Positions 50,500 to 62,609 of a stretch of DNA of 64,000 nucleotides are shown in pieces. Every line of letters begins with the position of its first letter. Position 1 is the stretch's first letter. Made by a program: the position numbers and the translations under genes. Source of the stretch: Diphasiastrum complanatum (taxonomy: Eukaryota; Streptophyta; Lycopodiopsida; Lycopodiales; Lycopodiaceae); the NCBI GenBank assembly GCA_029204225.1, contig CM055092.1, forward strand, positions 47,166,777-47,230,776. The letters run 5' to 3'. The notes beneath the pieces are model-generated. The model was not told the DNA's origin, ran no database searches, and worked only from the letters and a program-made list of their open reading frames with translations.

Positions 50500-53300
50500 A
50501 GGTAAATTTTTGAGAGAAACACTTACTTTTTAGTTTAATTGTGATGCTTTGAGTTGGTGTAATTTCAAATTAAGTTTGATGTTCATATACTAGCATGGAG
50601 ACATGTTCCATGAGTTTCAAAATACTTCATCCTTTTGAAAAATTACCAAATTTCTATAAAATTAGCTGGAGAGATGATATATGAAAATATCTAAATCTAT
50701 GAAGAGTCAGTAATAAGGGCCTTCAACAAAGGATTCACTCTATTACAACTAGAACTTTTCTTTTAAACATTTTCAACCTGAGTGACAGTAACTACCATCC
50801 TTCTGAAGTCCATCTATGCAAAAGAGATAATCTTGGTTTAAGAAATTGAAACACTATCACCCTTGAATTTACTAGAATTCCAAGACTTATTCAAACACGT
50901 AGTAATTCACATGATGATAATAGTCCTTCAGAAAAATAACTTCATGCTGGAAGGAATCATATGAAGTCAATCTGATGTCTAGTATTTGAAAATTTTCTAA
51001 GATTCAAAAAAATGAGAAATAGCTTTAAGAGTTTTCGATTTTTTAAATGGTGAGATACCCAATTGAAATCCAGATTAAACCTCAAAATTTCATAAAACAC
51101 CTCACAAAATTTGACCAATGGTTTAAATCGACATCCAATAATTATCGAAGCCTACTATTGCAATCATATCCTTATGGTCTTATAACCTCCTTTTTAGAAT
51201 TATTGATGTCCCATATCACCAACTTTCCCTCCAAAAAGATTCTTAATGACTTAATTTGACTTTTCTGGAGATCCACTGATCCTTCTAGATGTCCTATAAT
51301 CCCTATAAGAAAATATCCTTCATTGATCCAAAAATGGGGAATCCATTTATTTGGATGACTGGCATGTCTTTCAAATGAATATAACAGATCCACACACGAC
51401 TTTGAGATTTAATCAAAAGGACCAACATAGTTCATTATCACAAATTAAATAAAAATCTTGAGGATCATCTCATGGTTACGAAGATATCTGTTATGAATTC
51501 AGCTAAATGAATTCTATTTAGAAGATTAAAATTCAGTATTAAGTAATTATTCCCAAGGATTTTCAAAAATTCTAAGTGCAAGATATATTTTCAAAGTACA
51601 CTTACTATCTTTATTGTCCACTCTACTTTCTCTCTTAGGACTTTCAGTGCCCTAAAAATCTCATTCAGCTAAGGTACAAAGAAGGTTCTGAGACATATAG
51701 TAAATATAAAATAAATTATTGTAGAAATTTTTTTTGAAGAAATTCATTTCTATGAGCAAGTTATTCTATAACTGGGTTGAATCCACCGATACACAAAAAT
51801 CATTCATGTAGCTACTTAATAGCACTAATCTGAGCTTTTGCATATATTCCACCATAGGATTACAAACATGAAATGATATCAGTTCTAAAACTTTGAACAG
51901 TCCCTATCACTTACAAATTTTTCAATCAAAAAATATTGGACCATATTTTTGTGTTCATCAACCGGCTTGGCATTACTCCGTCAATATCTAAAACTAGCAA
52001 AAACTCAAAACATGAAATTACATGAATGAAAATCTCTCGAAATTGGATTTCAATAATTCTTAAACTATATGCAACAAATTTCTTTGTCCAGATAAAGCAA
52101 TTCTCATTCATTCTATCTGGTTTTTTCATATTATCTAATATTTTTAAATTCAAGTTTGAAAAGTATCTTGCACAAGCATTTGCTAGATCCTGCTTCTAAT
52201 AATTAGATTCGATTAAAATCGTATCAAGAAAAATAACTGATTTTAAAATTTGACCATATTTAAAATTCAACAGAAAAAAAAAAATCAATTTCAATTTTCT
52301 ATTTGAAAGTACACCACTCCAGATGTTAAAATGTTGTAATAGTACTAAATTGTCGGCAAATTATCTGTACTAGGTATAGTAGAATTTGCGATTCCTTCAA
52401 TCTATCAAAATTATCTATAACCGAAAAATAAATTAACTTCAATAAAAACACTATGACTGAATCTAACTAAACGAAAACCTCAGTATGCTCATTTCACTAA
52501 TCTAAGCTCATTCCTTAGATAATGTAAAAAAATTGAAATCTAAAATTTTTAAAATTTTTGATTTTTAACAAAATTTACATAACTCTAAAATTCTGACGAG
52601 AAAATACGATTAGTACAAAAGACAATCAAAATTGATAGATCGATATACTATTCGATTCTCGTTATCACTAATCTAATTTCAGACTGGCATGCAAAGCACA
52701 CATCAGTCACAAAACATCATTGCAATTTTTTTATACGTAAAACTCAGTTTTCAAGAATCCACTAGCCACTCACACTGGTCTATGACATAATTGTCACAAT
52801 ACATGCACATGAAGTCGATTTCTACCTCATGCATCCACATACGGATCACATGAAACTCAAACTCCTTATCTACAGTCATTAATTATTCTACTTTTTTTGG
52901 ATCATGATACTACCCATTTCTAGCCAAAAACCCTAAAAAAACAAACAATTTTTGACCAAAATCATAGCCTAGAACCATAAATCTTGCAAAAATTATGGCA
53001 TGCAATCATTAATTTAACAATTAATAAATCCTAACTAAAGGTAAAATTGTTGGAAATTTAGATCTACTATAAGTTATGAGAAATACAAGCAAAGCCCTGA
53101 AAAATTGTCATAAACTGGCTATCATCGGCAGTCACACATATTGCTACAAAGAAAGCCAATATCTGATGGATCTTAACAACATGCAAGGGGAGGTACTAAT
53201 AGAACACCCATTCGAAAGCTTGTTCATGATTGTGAAGAGAAAATAGATGGATCTCCACCAAAGAGTCGACAGAAAGCTTCATAGCTCCAATCCCTTCGAT
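50500..53300. other. No gene seen; AT-rich retroelement-like leader/LTR DNA
   Basis: About 2.8 kb, strongly AT-rich, no coding frame above 80 codons. It lies between a plus-strand copia 3' end and a minus-strand copia PBS-like site, so it is probably LTR and leader sequence of old elements. Confidence 0.4.
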
Positions 53301-53309
53301 CTACGTAAG

Positions 53310-53325
53310 CCTTGCCCTAATACCA
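53310..53325 (-). other. Candidate copia primer-binding site (minus)
   Basis: Minus strand TGGTATTAGGGCAAGG, two substitutions from the initiator tRNA-Met site. The adjoining sequence does not end in CA, so the LTR edge has decayed. Confidence 0.35.
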
Positions 53326-53672
53326 CTATAAGGAAAATGTTTCTATATTGGACCAATATTTATATTTCATGTCTTCTTTTGACTTTTGTATTTCTATTAG
53401 ATAACAATCTAAGCACTGTAATATTGACAAGACTAATTGAACTTCATTTTTAAGGCCAATGCGACTTGACAATATTGAATCCTTTAGTGACTATTTTATA
53501 AATTTCAGGCTGCAATACCAAAAAAAATATTTTGCTCTATTGAGCCTAACATGGAACTAGCGAAAAGTGCTAAGGAGCAACCATATATAAAGGATAGCTC
53601 AAAACAAGTGGTTTGGAGGTAATGAGATGAATGTGTCGATTGAAGTATGATTTTGCAGTTGTATATTAATTT

Positions 53673-55308
53673 ATGATGATGATATACAGGTATATATCAC
53701 ATCTGGTGAAATCAAACGAATGTGAGAAAATGCCCTCAAACTTCAGGCTTTGGACTCAAACTACATATAAGGAGAGTTGTATGTATAGTGATGTATATAA
53801 TTTCAATGAGCATATATGTTTGATTGAGTGGGAGACGGCAAACAATCCTTGGTGGATTGACTTTCCAGCAAGTTCTTGACCATATGAAGAGAAAGAAAGC
53901 TATAACATGCATGTCAAGGGCACACTTTCCATCCCGATGCATGACATTGATGGGCCCCATTTGGAGATGGAAATGGTAGTCGCACTTGAGTCTGCAATAG
54001 AGTCCAGAATAGAAGATGGAGACCAACGGATTGATGATAGAGTGCCACATCAATGTCTAGAAAAGATGAAGTCATAAAGGAAAGAAACAAATGAGTGCAC
54101 TTGTCATCGACACAACTCGTACAGAGGCACTAGTGCAAAACGGCCACACCTAGTGCAAAACGGAGGCACCTAGTGCAAAACAGCCACACATAAATCTTTT
54201 GAATTCAACAAACTGTTGTTCAACTCAACCAAGCTTGGCAACAAAGCTTGGTTAATAGTATTTACACATTTGCATGGTGGCATTGGTATGCTTGTATCAT
54301 GTCCTATGTTTTTTGAGTTCCAATGTGCATTTTCTCATTTTTGACAGATTTTCACCATGTGTGGAGATATATTGAATATTGCTAAATATCTTGCTTCTAA
54401 AAAAACATCAAACGAGATGTTTTCCATACTCTCGCATTTAAAATCAGTTTGCAAAGGGTCCCTGCATGGAATAAATTGGATGATCGATTGTATGAGAGTA
54501 TTATGCAATTTTCATTTGCAATAGTTGATGATGCTAGGTTGGTCATTCTGATTGTCGGTGTGCCAAATATTCCTTTGCTAGTTAGGGTTGCCTAAAAGTG
54601 CTACGTCATGCTATTCTCCGAGGAATTGATAGATTTGGAGTGAGTGTGACAGGAATTTAGGTATAAATATATTAACTTGCATCATGGGTTTAATGTTTTG
54701 TTATAATGTTTATCATACTTGTATCAATGATTGAGAATTTGACCAATGTATTGTGTAGGTGTACATGCTAGGTGTTTATATAGTGGGCCGCATAGATGCC
54801 TTGCCGCAATTGCCTATTGGTGATTTAGATTCAATCGACCCCTCCTTGTTTGGAAGTATGAATGACCATCAGATACATTATTATCCTGTGGTACGTAGAG
54901 AGACTAGTTGACCCAGCCACCATGTCGACACGAGGACAAATAGATCAGAGTCCTCATCTCTTGCATTTCATTATAGAATTGTGTTGCAAGCCTTCAGGGG
55001 TAGTCGTTGACCCATTCATGGGTTGTGGAGGAGCATTATATGCTTGTAGATGCACAAGTCATCATTTTATTACAATGGATTCTGATCAGGCAACATTGGA
55101 TTTGGCCTTGAAATGATATGGTTTGTTTAATTTGACCATACATATGTCAGTTTTAGGATTGGATAACAAATTTGCATTTGTTGATTGTTTTACCAAAACT
55201 AAAATTTGTCATTGTAGAATCATCATTTGCCACTCCACAAACAATGTTATTTGACACTTATGAGAAAAACAATGAGGATCTTGACGAGTGGAACTTCGAT
55301 GACATTTA
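53673..55308 (+). pseudogene. Decayed multi-exon gene with amino-type DNA methylase (N6/N4) signature
   Basis: Pieces on the plus strand: an open frame 53673-54077 with one TGA (53877-53879), acidic, no known domain; 54434-54596 encoding VPAWNKLDDRLYESIMQFSF and DDARLVILI, which fits a motif IV-like D/V-P-x-W plus following strand; 54762-54890; and 54920-55113 encoding RGQIDQSPHLLHFIIELC, VVVDPFMGCGGALYAC and HHFITMDSDQATLDLAL. The last three match motifs X, I (D-P-F-x-G-x-G) and II of SAM-dependent amino-methyltransferases of the N6_N4_Mtase type, in the order of the beta class. A C-terminal acidic piece ends at TAG 55306-55308. Candidate GT/AG sites separate the pieces. Stops show it is not intact. 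Transposon-borne or captured; function unproven. Confidence 0.42.
54120..54190. repeat. Three-copy tandem repeat, about 21 bp
   Basis: ACTAGTGCAAAACGGCCACAC and two near copies in a row, inside a presumed intron of the methylase-like gene. Confidence 0.85.
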
Positions 55309-55897
55309 GAGATAGTTAGTACAAATTAGATACTACATTTTATTCGGTTGGATTTGTTTTGCTTATTTGTACTTGCATGAACCCGTCATTTGCCATCTTA
55401 TGTAGAGTCATTGGCAAGAGCAATGAGTAGTCGTGATGCAGTAAAAAAAGTTGGTGATGAATAAGATTCCTTGTGTGTGTATCTATGTGGATGATGAGTG
55501 CGAGGTTGAATAGACTATGGATGCGCACATGCTTGAGGAGTATTTGTTAATACTTATGATTTTTGTTGCCATTTTTCTAAAATTTATAGATTTAGGGCTA
55601 GTTAGTTTATTTTTTTTGCTACCATTTTGCTACTAGGCACAACACATTCTATGTATCAATGTAATTGATCACTTTTTGCTACCATTTTCATGGACTTTAT
55701 CTCGTAAGAAACACTGTGAACAACTTCGAAGCATGTGGAATCTTATATACAGTAATACTAAGACTTTTGTAAATGATTGGTTCATAATTATGCCAACCAA
55801 GCAAGACCATAATCATGCACAAATAGATGTGATCGTCATTGACTAATTTGTGCAGCATTCAATACATTGGATTTTGAATATCATCTAGGCTTGGATG

Positions 55898-56487
55898 TGT
55901 TCGACATTTGAGTGAAATATTCCTTGGTGCAATTTTCCATAGTTGCTGATAAGAGAAGTATGTATGTTTGTGAAATGCTAGTCCTTGCTTGAGGAACTGA
56001 GTTATTGATCTGTATACGTGTTAGTAATGAAGATAATTGTTTCTAACATATTCGTGAGCTACTTGACTTCTTTAACCATGACTGGACTTTAGTTTTTGAG
56101 GACTTACATTAGTTCAAGAATAAGAATAACTTTTTGTTTGTTCGTACGTGTCAGCATCGAATGTAACACAAATTCTTGTAGACAACTTAATCAGTCAGAG
56201 TGTAATTCATTCGAACTACCGCGATAACATTTCATTTGCAGAACGCTTTTCATTCGGTTTGATAAAGGAAGATTGTTGTTTGGAATTGATTTATCAACGC
56301 ACACCCATACTACAAGCAATACTGGTTGCTTATGAAATGTATGTTGACAACCAGAATAACAATCAACACTATTTCATTTGTAATAAGTCAAGTCTGTATC
56401 AATTAAGTAGCTTTTAAGCGCTATCTCCTTGGAGAACGATCTATTAACTACATAAATATAGCAATTCTGTGTTGGTATGTTGCGACA
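55898..56487 (+). repeat. Gypsy 5' LTR
   Basis: 590 bp, TGTTCGACATTTGAG to TGTTGCGACA. Paired copy (solo) at 37727-38321. Followed by a PBS after 12 bp and by a gag. An 89-codon frame inside it is chance. Confidence 0.82.
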
Positions 56488-56499
56488 TATACCAATTTT

Positions 56500-56517
56500 T
56501 GGCGCCATTGCCGGGGA
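56500..56517 (+). other. Gypsy primer-binding site
   Basis: TGGCGCCATTGCCGGGGA, the PBS type of plant Athila/Tat gypsy elements, 12 bp after the LTR end. Confidence 0.8.
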
Positions 56518-56567
56518 TAGCCAATTAAAGTAATGCAAACTGACAACTCCATCTCCATCCTCAGTGT

Positions 56568-57057
56568 ATGTCAGATGGAACTGCTCGACTAGAAAGATAT
56601 CGGAAACTTCGAGAAGAATTTTTCAAAAGACTTCATGAATTTTTGCAAAGAGGAGAATCATCTTTCTTGAATTTTAATCCTGAAAACCCTCTTCCTGAAG
56701 ATTCTGATGCAGCTGAACTAGATTCTAAAGTCGTAAATTCTAAACCTGAACCTGAACCAAATATGGAAGGCCCTGTCACATTTCACTTCAATCTCGAAGA
56801 TCAAATATGATTATTTTAAAGGAACATCTTCAGATGATGTTGACAGTTATGTTTTGTAGTTCGAGTCAATTGCCAACTCGAACAACGAAGGTGCAGATGC
56901 TGACAAGCTGCGTATTTTCACTGGTCTTTTGAGAAAGCAAGCACGCATATGGTACAACCAAGTTGAACCAGGACGTGTCACCACCTGGTTACTACTAAAA
57001 GATGCATTTCTAAACCAGTTTAAAAAAATTGGTTATTTGTCCAGAATCCTCGGATGA
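56568..57057 (+). pseudogene. Ty3/gypsy Gag N-terminal part, truncated
   Basis: Starts MSDGTARLERYRKLREEFF, 50 bp after the PBS. The acidic N-terminal region runs to a stop near 56808. In another frame the capsid-type gag domain follows (DDVDSYVL, stop, FESIANSNNEGADADKL, RIFTGLLRKQARIWYNQV, TWLLLKDAFLNQFKKIGYL). It breaks off near 57057 where unrelated host-gene sequence begins, so the rest of the element has been lost. Confidence 0.8.
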
Positions 57058-57104
57058 CTTAATAATGTCCAGAAAAAAAAAAAAGAATCTCTTCGAAGGT
57101 ACAC

Positions 57105-57759
57105 ATGAAAAGGAAAGAATTTGATTGGAAAACTAACTGGTGTATACCCTGTCGCAATGCAAATCGAGTGGTTTTTGGCAAGACTACCACAAATCACGTG
57201 AAAGATTCCAATCCAAAACTTATAGTGACAATCCCACAGCTTGTGGACAAACTCGTGAGGTTCCAGCTGCCAGTGTTGCTTCTTTTTCCATCTTCTTTCA
57301 TCTGATCCCAACAAGCTCCCTGCTGTCCGGATTCGACAATGCGATACAGCAGCTCTACTCTATTCCTCGGGAACTACAGGCAGGAGCAAGGGCGTAATTA
57401 TCTCGCACTGTAACCTGATTGCCGCTACTACTCAAATGGAACAACAAGGGCTGGATAAAGTTGAAACTTGCTTATGCGTTCTACCTATTTCCCATATCTA
57501 TGGTTTCTCTAAGATAATTTGTGGAAAGTTAAGACAGGGCCACAATTCGATTTTGAGCAGATGCTTATGGCAGTAGAGCGCTACCGTGTTACAATGCTTT
57601 CAATTGTGCCACCGATAGTAAAACTTCTTATCAAATCATCACTAACCAGCAAGTATGATTTGACTTCTCTAAAGATTGTGAGATCAGGTGGTGCCCCCTT
57701 AAGCAAAGAAATGAGTGACGCTATTGCTGACCGATATCCTCACATCATCTTCCGACAGG
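57105..57759 (+). pseudogene. 4-coumarate-CoA ligase-like fragment, ATP-binding exon
   Basis: Pieces read KDSNPKLIVTIPQLVDKLV, the P-loop S-S-G-T-T-G-R-S-K-G at 57364-57393 followed by VIISHCNLIAATTQM, then CVLPISHIYGFSK and FDFEQMLMAVERYRVTMLS, SSLTSKYDLTSLKIVRSGG and YPHIIFRQ, followed by a GT donor at 57760. Order and sequence match the central AMP-binding region of plant 4CL-like ligases. At least three frame breaks make it a pseudogene. A retained splice donor argues for a DNA-level copy rather than a retrocopy. The following exon (GYGMTES region) was not found. Confidence 0.85.
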
Positions 57760-59145
57760 TACGGAGCAAAATTAGAATGCCTAATATTATGTTTTGTTCC
57801 ATCATGTTTTTGCAGTATCCTCGATTTTTATATTTTGTTGGATTTAATTCTTACCGGTAGCACGGACATTTGAAGACCTACTCTTCAGTCTGCAACTTTT
57901 CTGATTATTTTATCACTTTTAGTCTGAAACCATTTTTTCTCCTCCAACACTGATCAGCCGTAGAATCTCATGATCTATTCTCTAAAGAAGACATACAAAG
58001 CGTCAGAGAGAGCCATGCTCCTCAGACTGCAAACCGCAGGCACAAACTGAGAAAAGATACTCAAGAGGACTCGGAGACTCAGGAGTCAGGACTGAGGAGA
58101 CACCTCAGAATGCGGGATTTAAAAATTGGGCTCTTCTTGGTGAAGACTGAATACGGACTAGGTAGCGGACGTGAGCAGGTCCGCTACCATGTGTAGCAGG
58201 TGGCTTTCACGCACCGAGCCGCCCTGCGGCGAGATGCATTGAAGGCTGTTTGCTACAGGGTAGCAGGCTTGCCCACGTCTGCTAACGCGCATAATTTTTC
58301 ATTTGGGCCCTTCAACTGCCCTTCAGTTGACAGGTTGTTACGCTATGGCTCTGAACGTCTGTGTTTAGAGCCAATGAAAATGTGCCAGCTATCCACTATC
58401 AACCCAAATGCAAATTATAGAGGGAGGAAACTGGCCGAAATTGAGCAGCGAGCACATCACTCAAGAATGCTGAGAGTGCACGGATCGCAGTCTACAGGAA
58501 GGCGAATAAGATCACATTGTTGTTTTTTGTTATTGTCGATAATGTGTCATCTTGTTTTGCCAGATTTTGTTTTTGTGTTACAGATCATACTTTTTTTTTT
58601 TTGCATTCATTGTAATTATCTGCTTTCAAGTTTCAGCATTATTGATAAGCTAAGGTTGTTTGAGAGGATGAACAAATTTTTGTTTTTGAAGTCTCTATAA
58701 CCGAATATGATGCATTAGATTTGATCTTTCTCAATAAATTTTTGGATGTTTGATATAAAGAGCTATATTGCTTGACATCATGCAAATTTTCTCGATATAG
58801 ACTGGGTGCTAAAAGAAGCTGGCATCTTCCTGGAAAAGAGTGATTCAAAAGAGTAGCTATACAAAGGATGGAATGATGCCCCAACAAACTTGAAGCACAA
58901 CTGCTCTAGCGCATATAGAGGTACCTGATCCATTGAGGTTATGAATTCACTCCCGTTTGATTAATATTTCATTTTTAGTATATTAGTTAAAGCTTCTCAT
59001 AACTTAAGACAGAAACATGATGTTCTAAATATAAATGAATAACTGGACTTGCAATACACTAATTTTTCCAATAGTATGCAAACTTGCAATTTTGAATTGA
59101 AAATCAAAACAGAGTCCGCTAGAACTGATCAAAGATTTTCAGCCA
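57760..59145. other. No recognised gene
   Basis: A 166-codon frame at 58200-58700 shows no known motif and ends in poly-T-derived Phe/Leu. A perfect 10-bp hairpin, GGTAGCGGAC/GTCCGCTACC, is at 58161-58188. Confidence 0.35.
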
Positions 59146-59149
59146 TAGG

Positions 59150-59262
59150 AACTTGGCGCCGGCTGGATTCTGGTCACAGTGGCGCCGGGAGTGGCACAGC
59201 GCTGTTGGCGCCGGGAGCAGCAGGGGCACTGCTGGCGCCGGGGACTTAGCTGGCGCCGGAAG
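59150..59262. repeat. GGCGCCGG minisatellite-like repeat
   Basis: Five spaced copies of TGGCGCCGG(G/A) within 113 bp; the same motif recurs in the GC-rich block at 61080-61330. Confidence 0.8.
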
Positions 59263-59281
59263 TAAAGCTTGTAAAGGTAGC

Positions 59282-59400
59282 TTTACAACACACCCCCAAA
59301 CTTTACCATGTATCCTTTCTCTATCATTTGACCAACACTTAGCAAATTCTTTGAAAGTGAAGGAATGTAAAGAACACCATCAAGTCTTGCTTTCCTAACG
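59282..59400 (-). pseudogene. Ty1/copia fragment (protease/pre-integrase border)
   Basis: Minus strand: RLDGVLYIPSLSKNLLSVG-type sequence continuing to MIEKGYMVKF, closely matching the truncated end of the copia relic at 47378 and extending beyond it. Confidence 0.75.
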
Positions 59401-60095
59401 CCTCGACAATACTTCGATAGGAAGCCTCGGCAGGACTCGGCAGGAAACCTTAGCTGGAGGATTCATTTGCTAACCCCTGCAAAAGGATTAGTAACGCTTC
59501 ATTCAAAAGTGGCTATGCTTCAAGCAAGCATCAATAATAAATAAGGGAGTTGCATAAGCTTGATCAGATAAAAAAAGGATTTCTAGAACGTGAACCACGT
59601 TATAGAAGATCTAATTAGTCAAAAAGAATGGTTTCAAACCTGCCTAAATATTGATTCAAGTAATAGAAATCTGAAATGCACGAAGAAATTTTGATTACAA
59701 AATGGAAGCTTTGCTTTTGAAAATTCCAAACTTCATATCATAGGTGACTCATTCATGTTCTACTATTGAAATTTCCAAACCTTCCGTAGATAACACCAAC
59801 TTAAGATGCCGGCACTTCAATGTGGCTAGAACGATTTCAGTTTGTATAGCTCAATCCAAATGTAATAAGATGTAAGCAAGAAGAATATAAAGCAATTAGT
59901 TGACTAACCTTCAAGCATATTCAAACTTCAGAAAACTTTCGTACGCATGGAATGGTACTATCAATATAATAGGGGACTACGAACTGATTCAATGTTTAGG
60001 AAGCTAAGATATTTCTTCCATTGGTTGTAACATTGAGATTTATATTAGAAATGTCAAAAATATTTGTTGCAGATATGGTTAATACTCTCATTCAT
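59401..60095. other. No gene seen
   Basis: AT-rich DNA without coding signal. A short direct repeat (CCTCGACAATACTTCGATAGG / AAGCCTCGGCAGGACTCGG) occurs at 59400-59450. Confidence 0.4.
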
Positions 60096-60099
60096 CTTG

Positions 60100-60560
60100 T
60101 GGGCTTGTAGGAAAGGGTGCCAATCAGGGCACTGGTACCGAGCCTTGGTTGAGGGAAGTGGCAACTGCGATGAAAAATAACTTTGTGCAGCTGTTGCATA
60201 GATTAAGAGCTGTAGCTGCAGCAGACGTAGGCTCGGAAGAGTTTCTAGGGCTCCAATTTCCATTTTTATGATGCATTCTTGTGGTGGACGCTTGATGTAG
60301 TAGTCAACTTGAAATTAATCACTATGCATTATTCATTTTCTTCGCTTATGCACTCTCAATCAGCCTTCATTTTTCACTTTCGATCTCTCAGGCGTACGTT
60401 CCTATGAGGTTTTATGCTGAACCTAGGCCAGCAGCAGGTGCGTCTTTCTCTCGCGAGCAGTTGAAAAAATTTAACGGAGTTGCTGACACTGAAAAATTAG
60501 GCTATGAGATTCAAAAAAGAGTGAGGAATTTAATAGTTTTAAGAGATGATGTTTGAAGAG
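60100..60560 (+). pseudogene. Unidentified coding-like pieces
   Basis: 60107-60270 is open and encodes EPWLREVATAMKNNFVQLL and AVAAADVGSEEFLGLQFPFL. 60392-60556, after a CTCTCAG acceptor-like site, encodes FYAEPRPAAGASFSREQLKK and GYEIQKRVRNLIVLRDD. Composition is protein-like, and together they look like two exons of one decayed gene, but no family was recognised. Confidence 0.25.
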
Positions 60561-60744
60561 AGATCTTTCTATCGTTTATTCAGAGTTGTGGTTTTGGCAT
60601 GGATTAAAGCAGATTGTTTTCTTGATACAAAGATCAACTTTCCGATCATAAGTGTTTGATTTTCCTTGGGATTGCAACATCATTCAAGTTCACTCGCGAA
60701 CAATAACGATACACGTGATATCTATATATATAAATATATTTGTG

Positions 60745-60900
60745 TGTCACATTTGTGCCTATGTATGGGGTAGGAGGATGCACCGATGGTGGCATGGGTG
60801 CATCCTCCTACCCATCTACTTTTTCAAAAAAATCAACTAAAAAATTTTAGATGCATGCATGGGGAAGAGGATGTATGCATCCTGCCCCATGCATACACAT
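60745..60900. repeat. Diverged member of the GATGCATG foldback family
   Basis: GGATGCACCGATGG...CATGGGTGCATCC and GATGCATGCATGGGG...CCCATGCATAC form inverted pairs related to 45060-45455. Confidence 0.6.
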
Positions 60901-60969
60901 TACTCATTCAAACGGACATCCCTCTCTCACGATCCTCCCCCTCTCCCTCTATCATGATCCTCTCCATGT

Positions 60970-61340
60970 CTATGGGAGAGCGTTGGCGCTTATTGGCACG
61001 GGTCCGGGGTAACGAGCGGGCCTGTGGGGTGTCAATGCGTGGACAAGCCCGCCCATGCAATTTAAGGGCAGACAGGGCAGGGAGGGGTGCCCGAGTTCCG
61101 GCACCAGCGAGTCTTGCCGGCGGTGCCACTGGCGCCAGCGGATCCCAACGCGCGAGCCCAATACCACTGGCGATAGTGGGTCCCGGCGCCGGAGCATCGT
61201 CACGCCGGCGCCAGCGGTCCCCGGTGCGCGCGCTTGGGTCCACTAGCACTAGCGGTCCTGGTGCCAGCAGCTTCTGGGCGGCTTCGGCGCCACTGGCGTC
61301 GACGGTCTTGGCGGCGTCACTAGTTTAGGCGCCCATGCGC
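60970..61340. other. GC-rich block with repeated GGCGCC/CACTGGCG motifs
   Basis: Overlapping frames on both strands are a by-product of GC richness. Repeated CCACTGGCG and CCGGCGCC units read like a decayed minisatellite. No host gene recognised. Confidence 0.5.
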
Positions 61341-61439
61341 ATGCTAGCGCATGCCCCCACTCACGCACATGCAAACAATGTGCTTAGTTTCACATATATA
61401 GCTCATCAGGCAAATACTGGAATTTATTATGGGATAACA

Positions 61440-61690
61440 AAAGATTTGCCATGTGGCAATCAGTTGATGACGAGCCGCAAAAAATTCTCGGGATCGCAAA
61501 AAATCTGATACCGGTTTGCGGGACCCGTGAAAAATTTCTGGCAGCCGCATGAAAAATCCCGGGCAGCCACAGAAAATACCTGAAAACACATGGCTATCCA
61601 AGATTGGCTGCCCAAGATTGGTTGCCCTAAAAGCACGTGGCTGTCCGAGATTGGCTCGCCCGTCATCGCTATTGTGCGAGTAAGAGACGG
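61440..61690. repeat. Short imperfect repeats (GGCAGCC / AAGATTGGCTGCC)
   Basis: GGCTGCCCAAGATTGGTTGCCC and GCCGCATGAAAAATCCCGGGCAGCCACAGAAAATACC show internal tandem similarity. No gene. Confidence 0.5.
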
Positions 61691-62214
61691 GGATGGGAGA
61701 GCCTTAATGATCAATTCCTACATGATAGCCTTCATCTGAATTCTAGGTTTTGTATTTTTAGGTTGCAATGCAACGAATTAGACTGAACTATAACGTTTGA
61801 TAGCTTAAACTGGATTCTAAGTTTTGTATTTTTCAATACCGATTCAATTTTTCAATTGGGATTCTAACCCTAGCAGCAGCATGCGGTAATTTGCCATAAG
61901 CCGATCAGGCTTCCTTCTCATGTGCTGTTATTATTCATTTCCTAGAAGCAGCGCATCCAGTATCTAAGGAGCACAACAATACCCACCTCGGCTCATTTTG
62001 AAGCAGATATTCCTGTCGTGGGCTTTCGACACAGCTAAAGGATTCCAGAGGTATTGGCCCAAAAACTGCTTATTCTTTTGTAAAATTATTTCCGTCTGTC
62101 ACAGATAATTTGTAAATTCTAGGGGCTGCAATGCCTGTTCCAAATTCCAATAGTGTGAAATCCAGTGCCTACATATGGTTACACGGGCCTGTTCTGGATA
62201 GAAAAAGCAACAGG

Positions 62215-62470
62215 AACGGCAATCATGTCTACTCAACTGCACCTCCGCCTAGAAAATAGGAGTCCTCTTGGACGATTGGTGGATATGAATGGAATCACCA
62301 TCTCCAATTTCAGCCCTATATGAAACAGAACGGATTTTATGACCAATTTAGAAATAGCACGCAAGCAAGAAAGCTTTCCAGTGTCCCCTTACTCGAAGAT
62401 TCACAGATCAGGAGGTTGGGAGCAATGAAAATAAAGGGAATTCGAACACTGCAGCTGTAAAAGAGAAGAA
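62215..62470 (+). pseudogene. Unidentified coding-like fragment
   Basis: One frame reads NHVYSTAPPPRK, stop, then FQPYMKQNGFYDQF and TQARKLSSVPLLEDSQIRRL: protein-like composition with a single early stop. Not recognised. The fragment is close to the HOS15-like exons, but nothing shows that it belongs to them. Confidence 0.25.
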
Positions 62471-62609
62471 CAAGGGAACGCGCTATAATATTCTGAATCC
62501 ATGCCGAGGACTGAAAGTGCTGCTTTGAAAGAGATTGTTGAGAAAGCTCAAAGCTAAGGCAAAAAAAATCCGTCCAGTTAAATGCTATCTTTAAATGTTG
62601 CTGCTAGGG

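Noticed and set aside
56148-56417. 89-codon frame
   Set aside because: Lies wholly inside the LTR 55898-56487, and the copy at 37727-38321 does not keep it open.
60908-61328. Frames of 77-180 codons in the GC-rich block
   Set aside because: Open on both strands at once, Ala/Gly/Pro/Arg-rich because of base composition, with no recognised domain.
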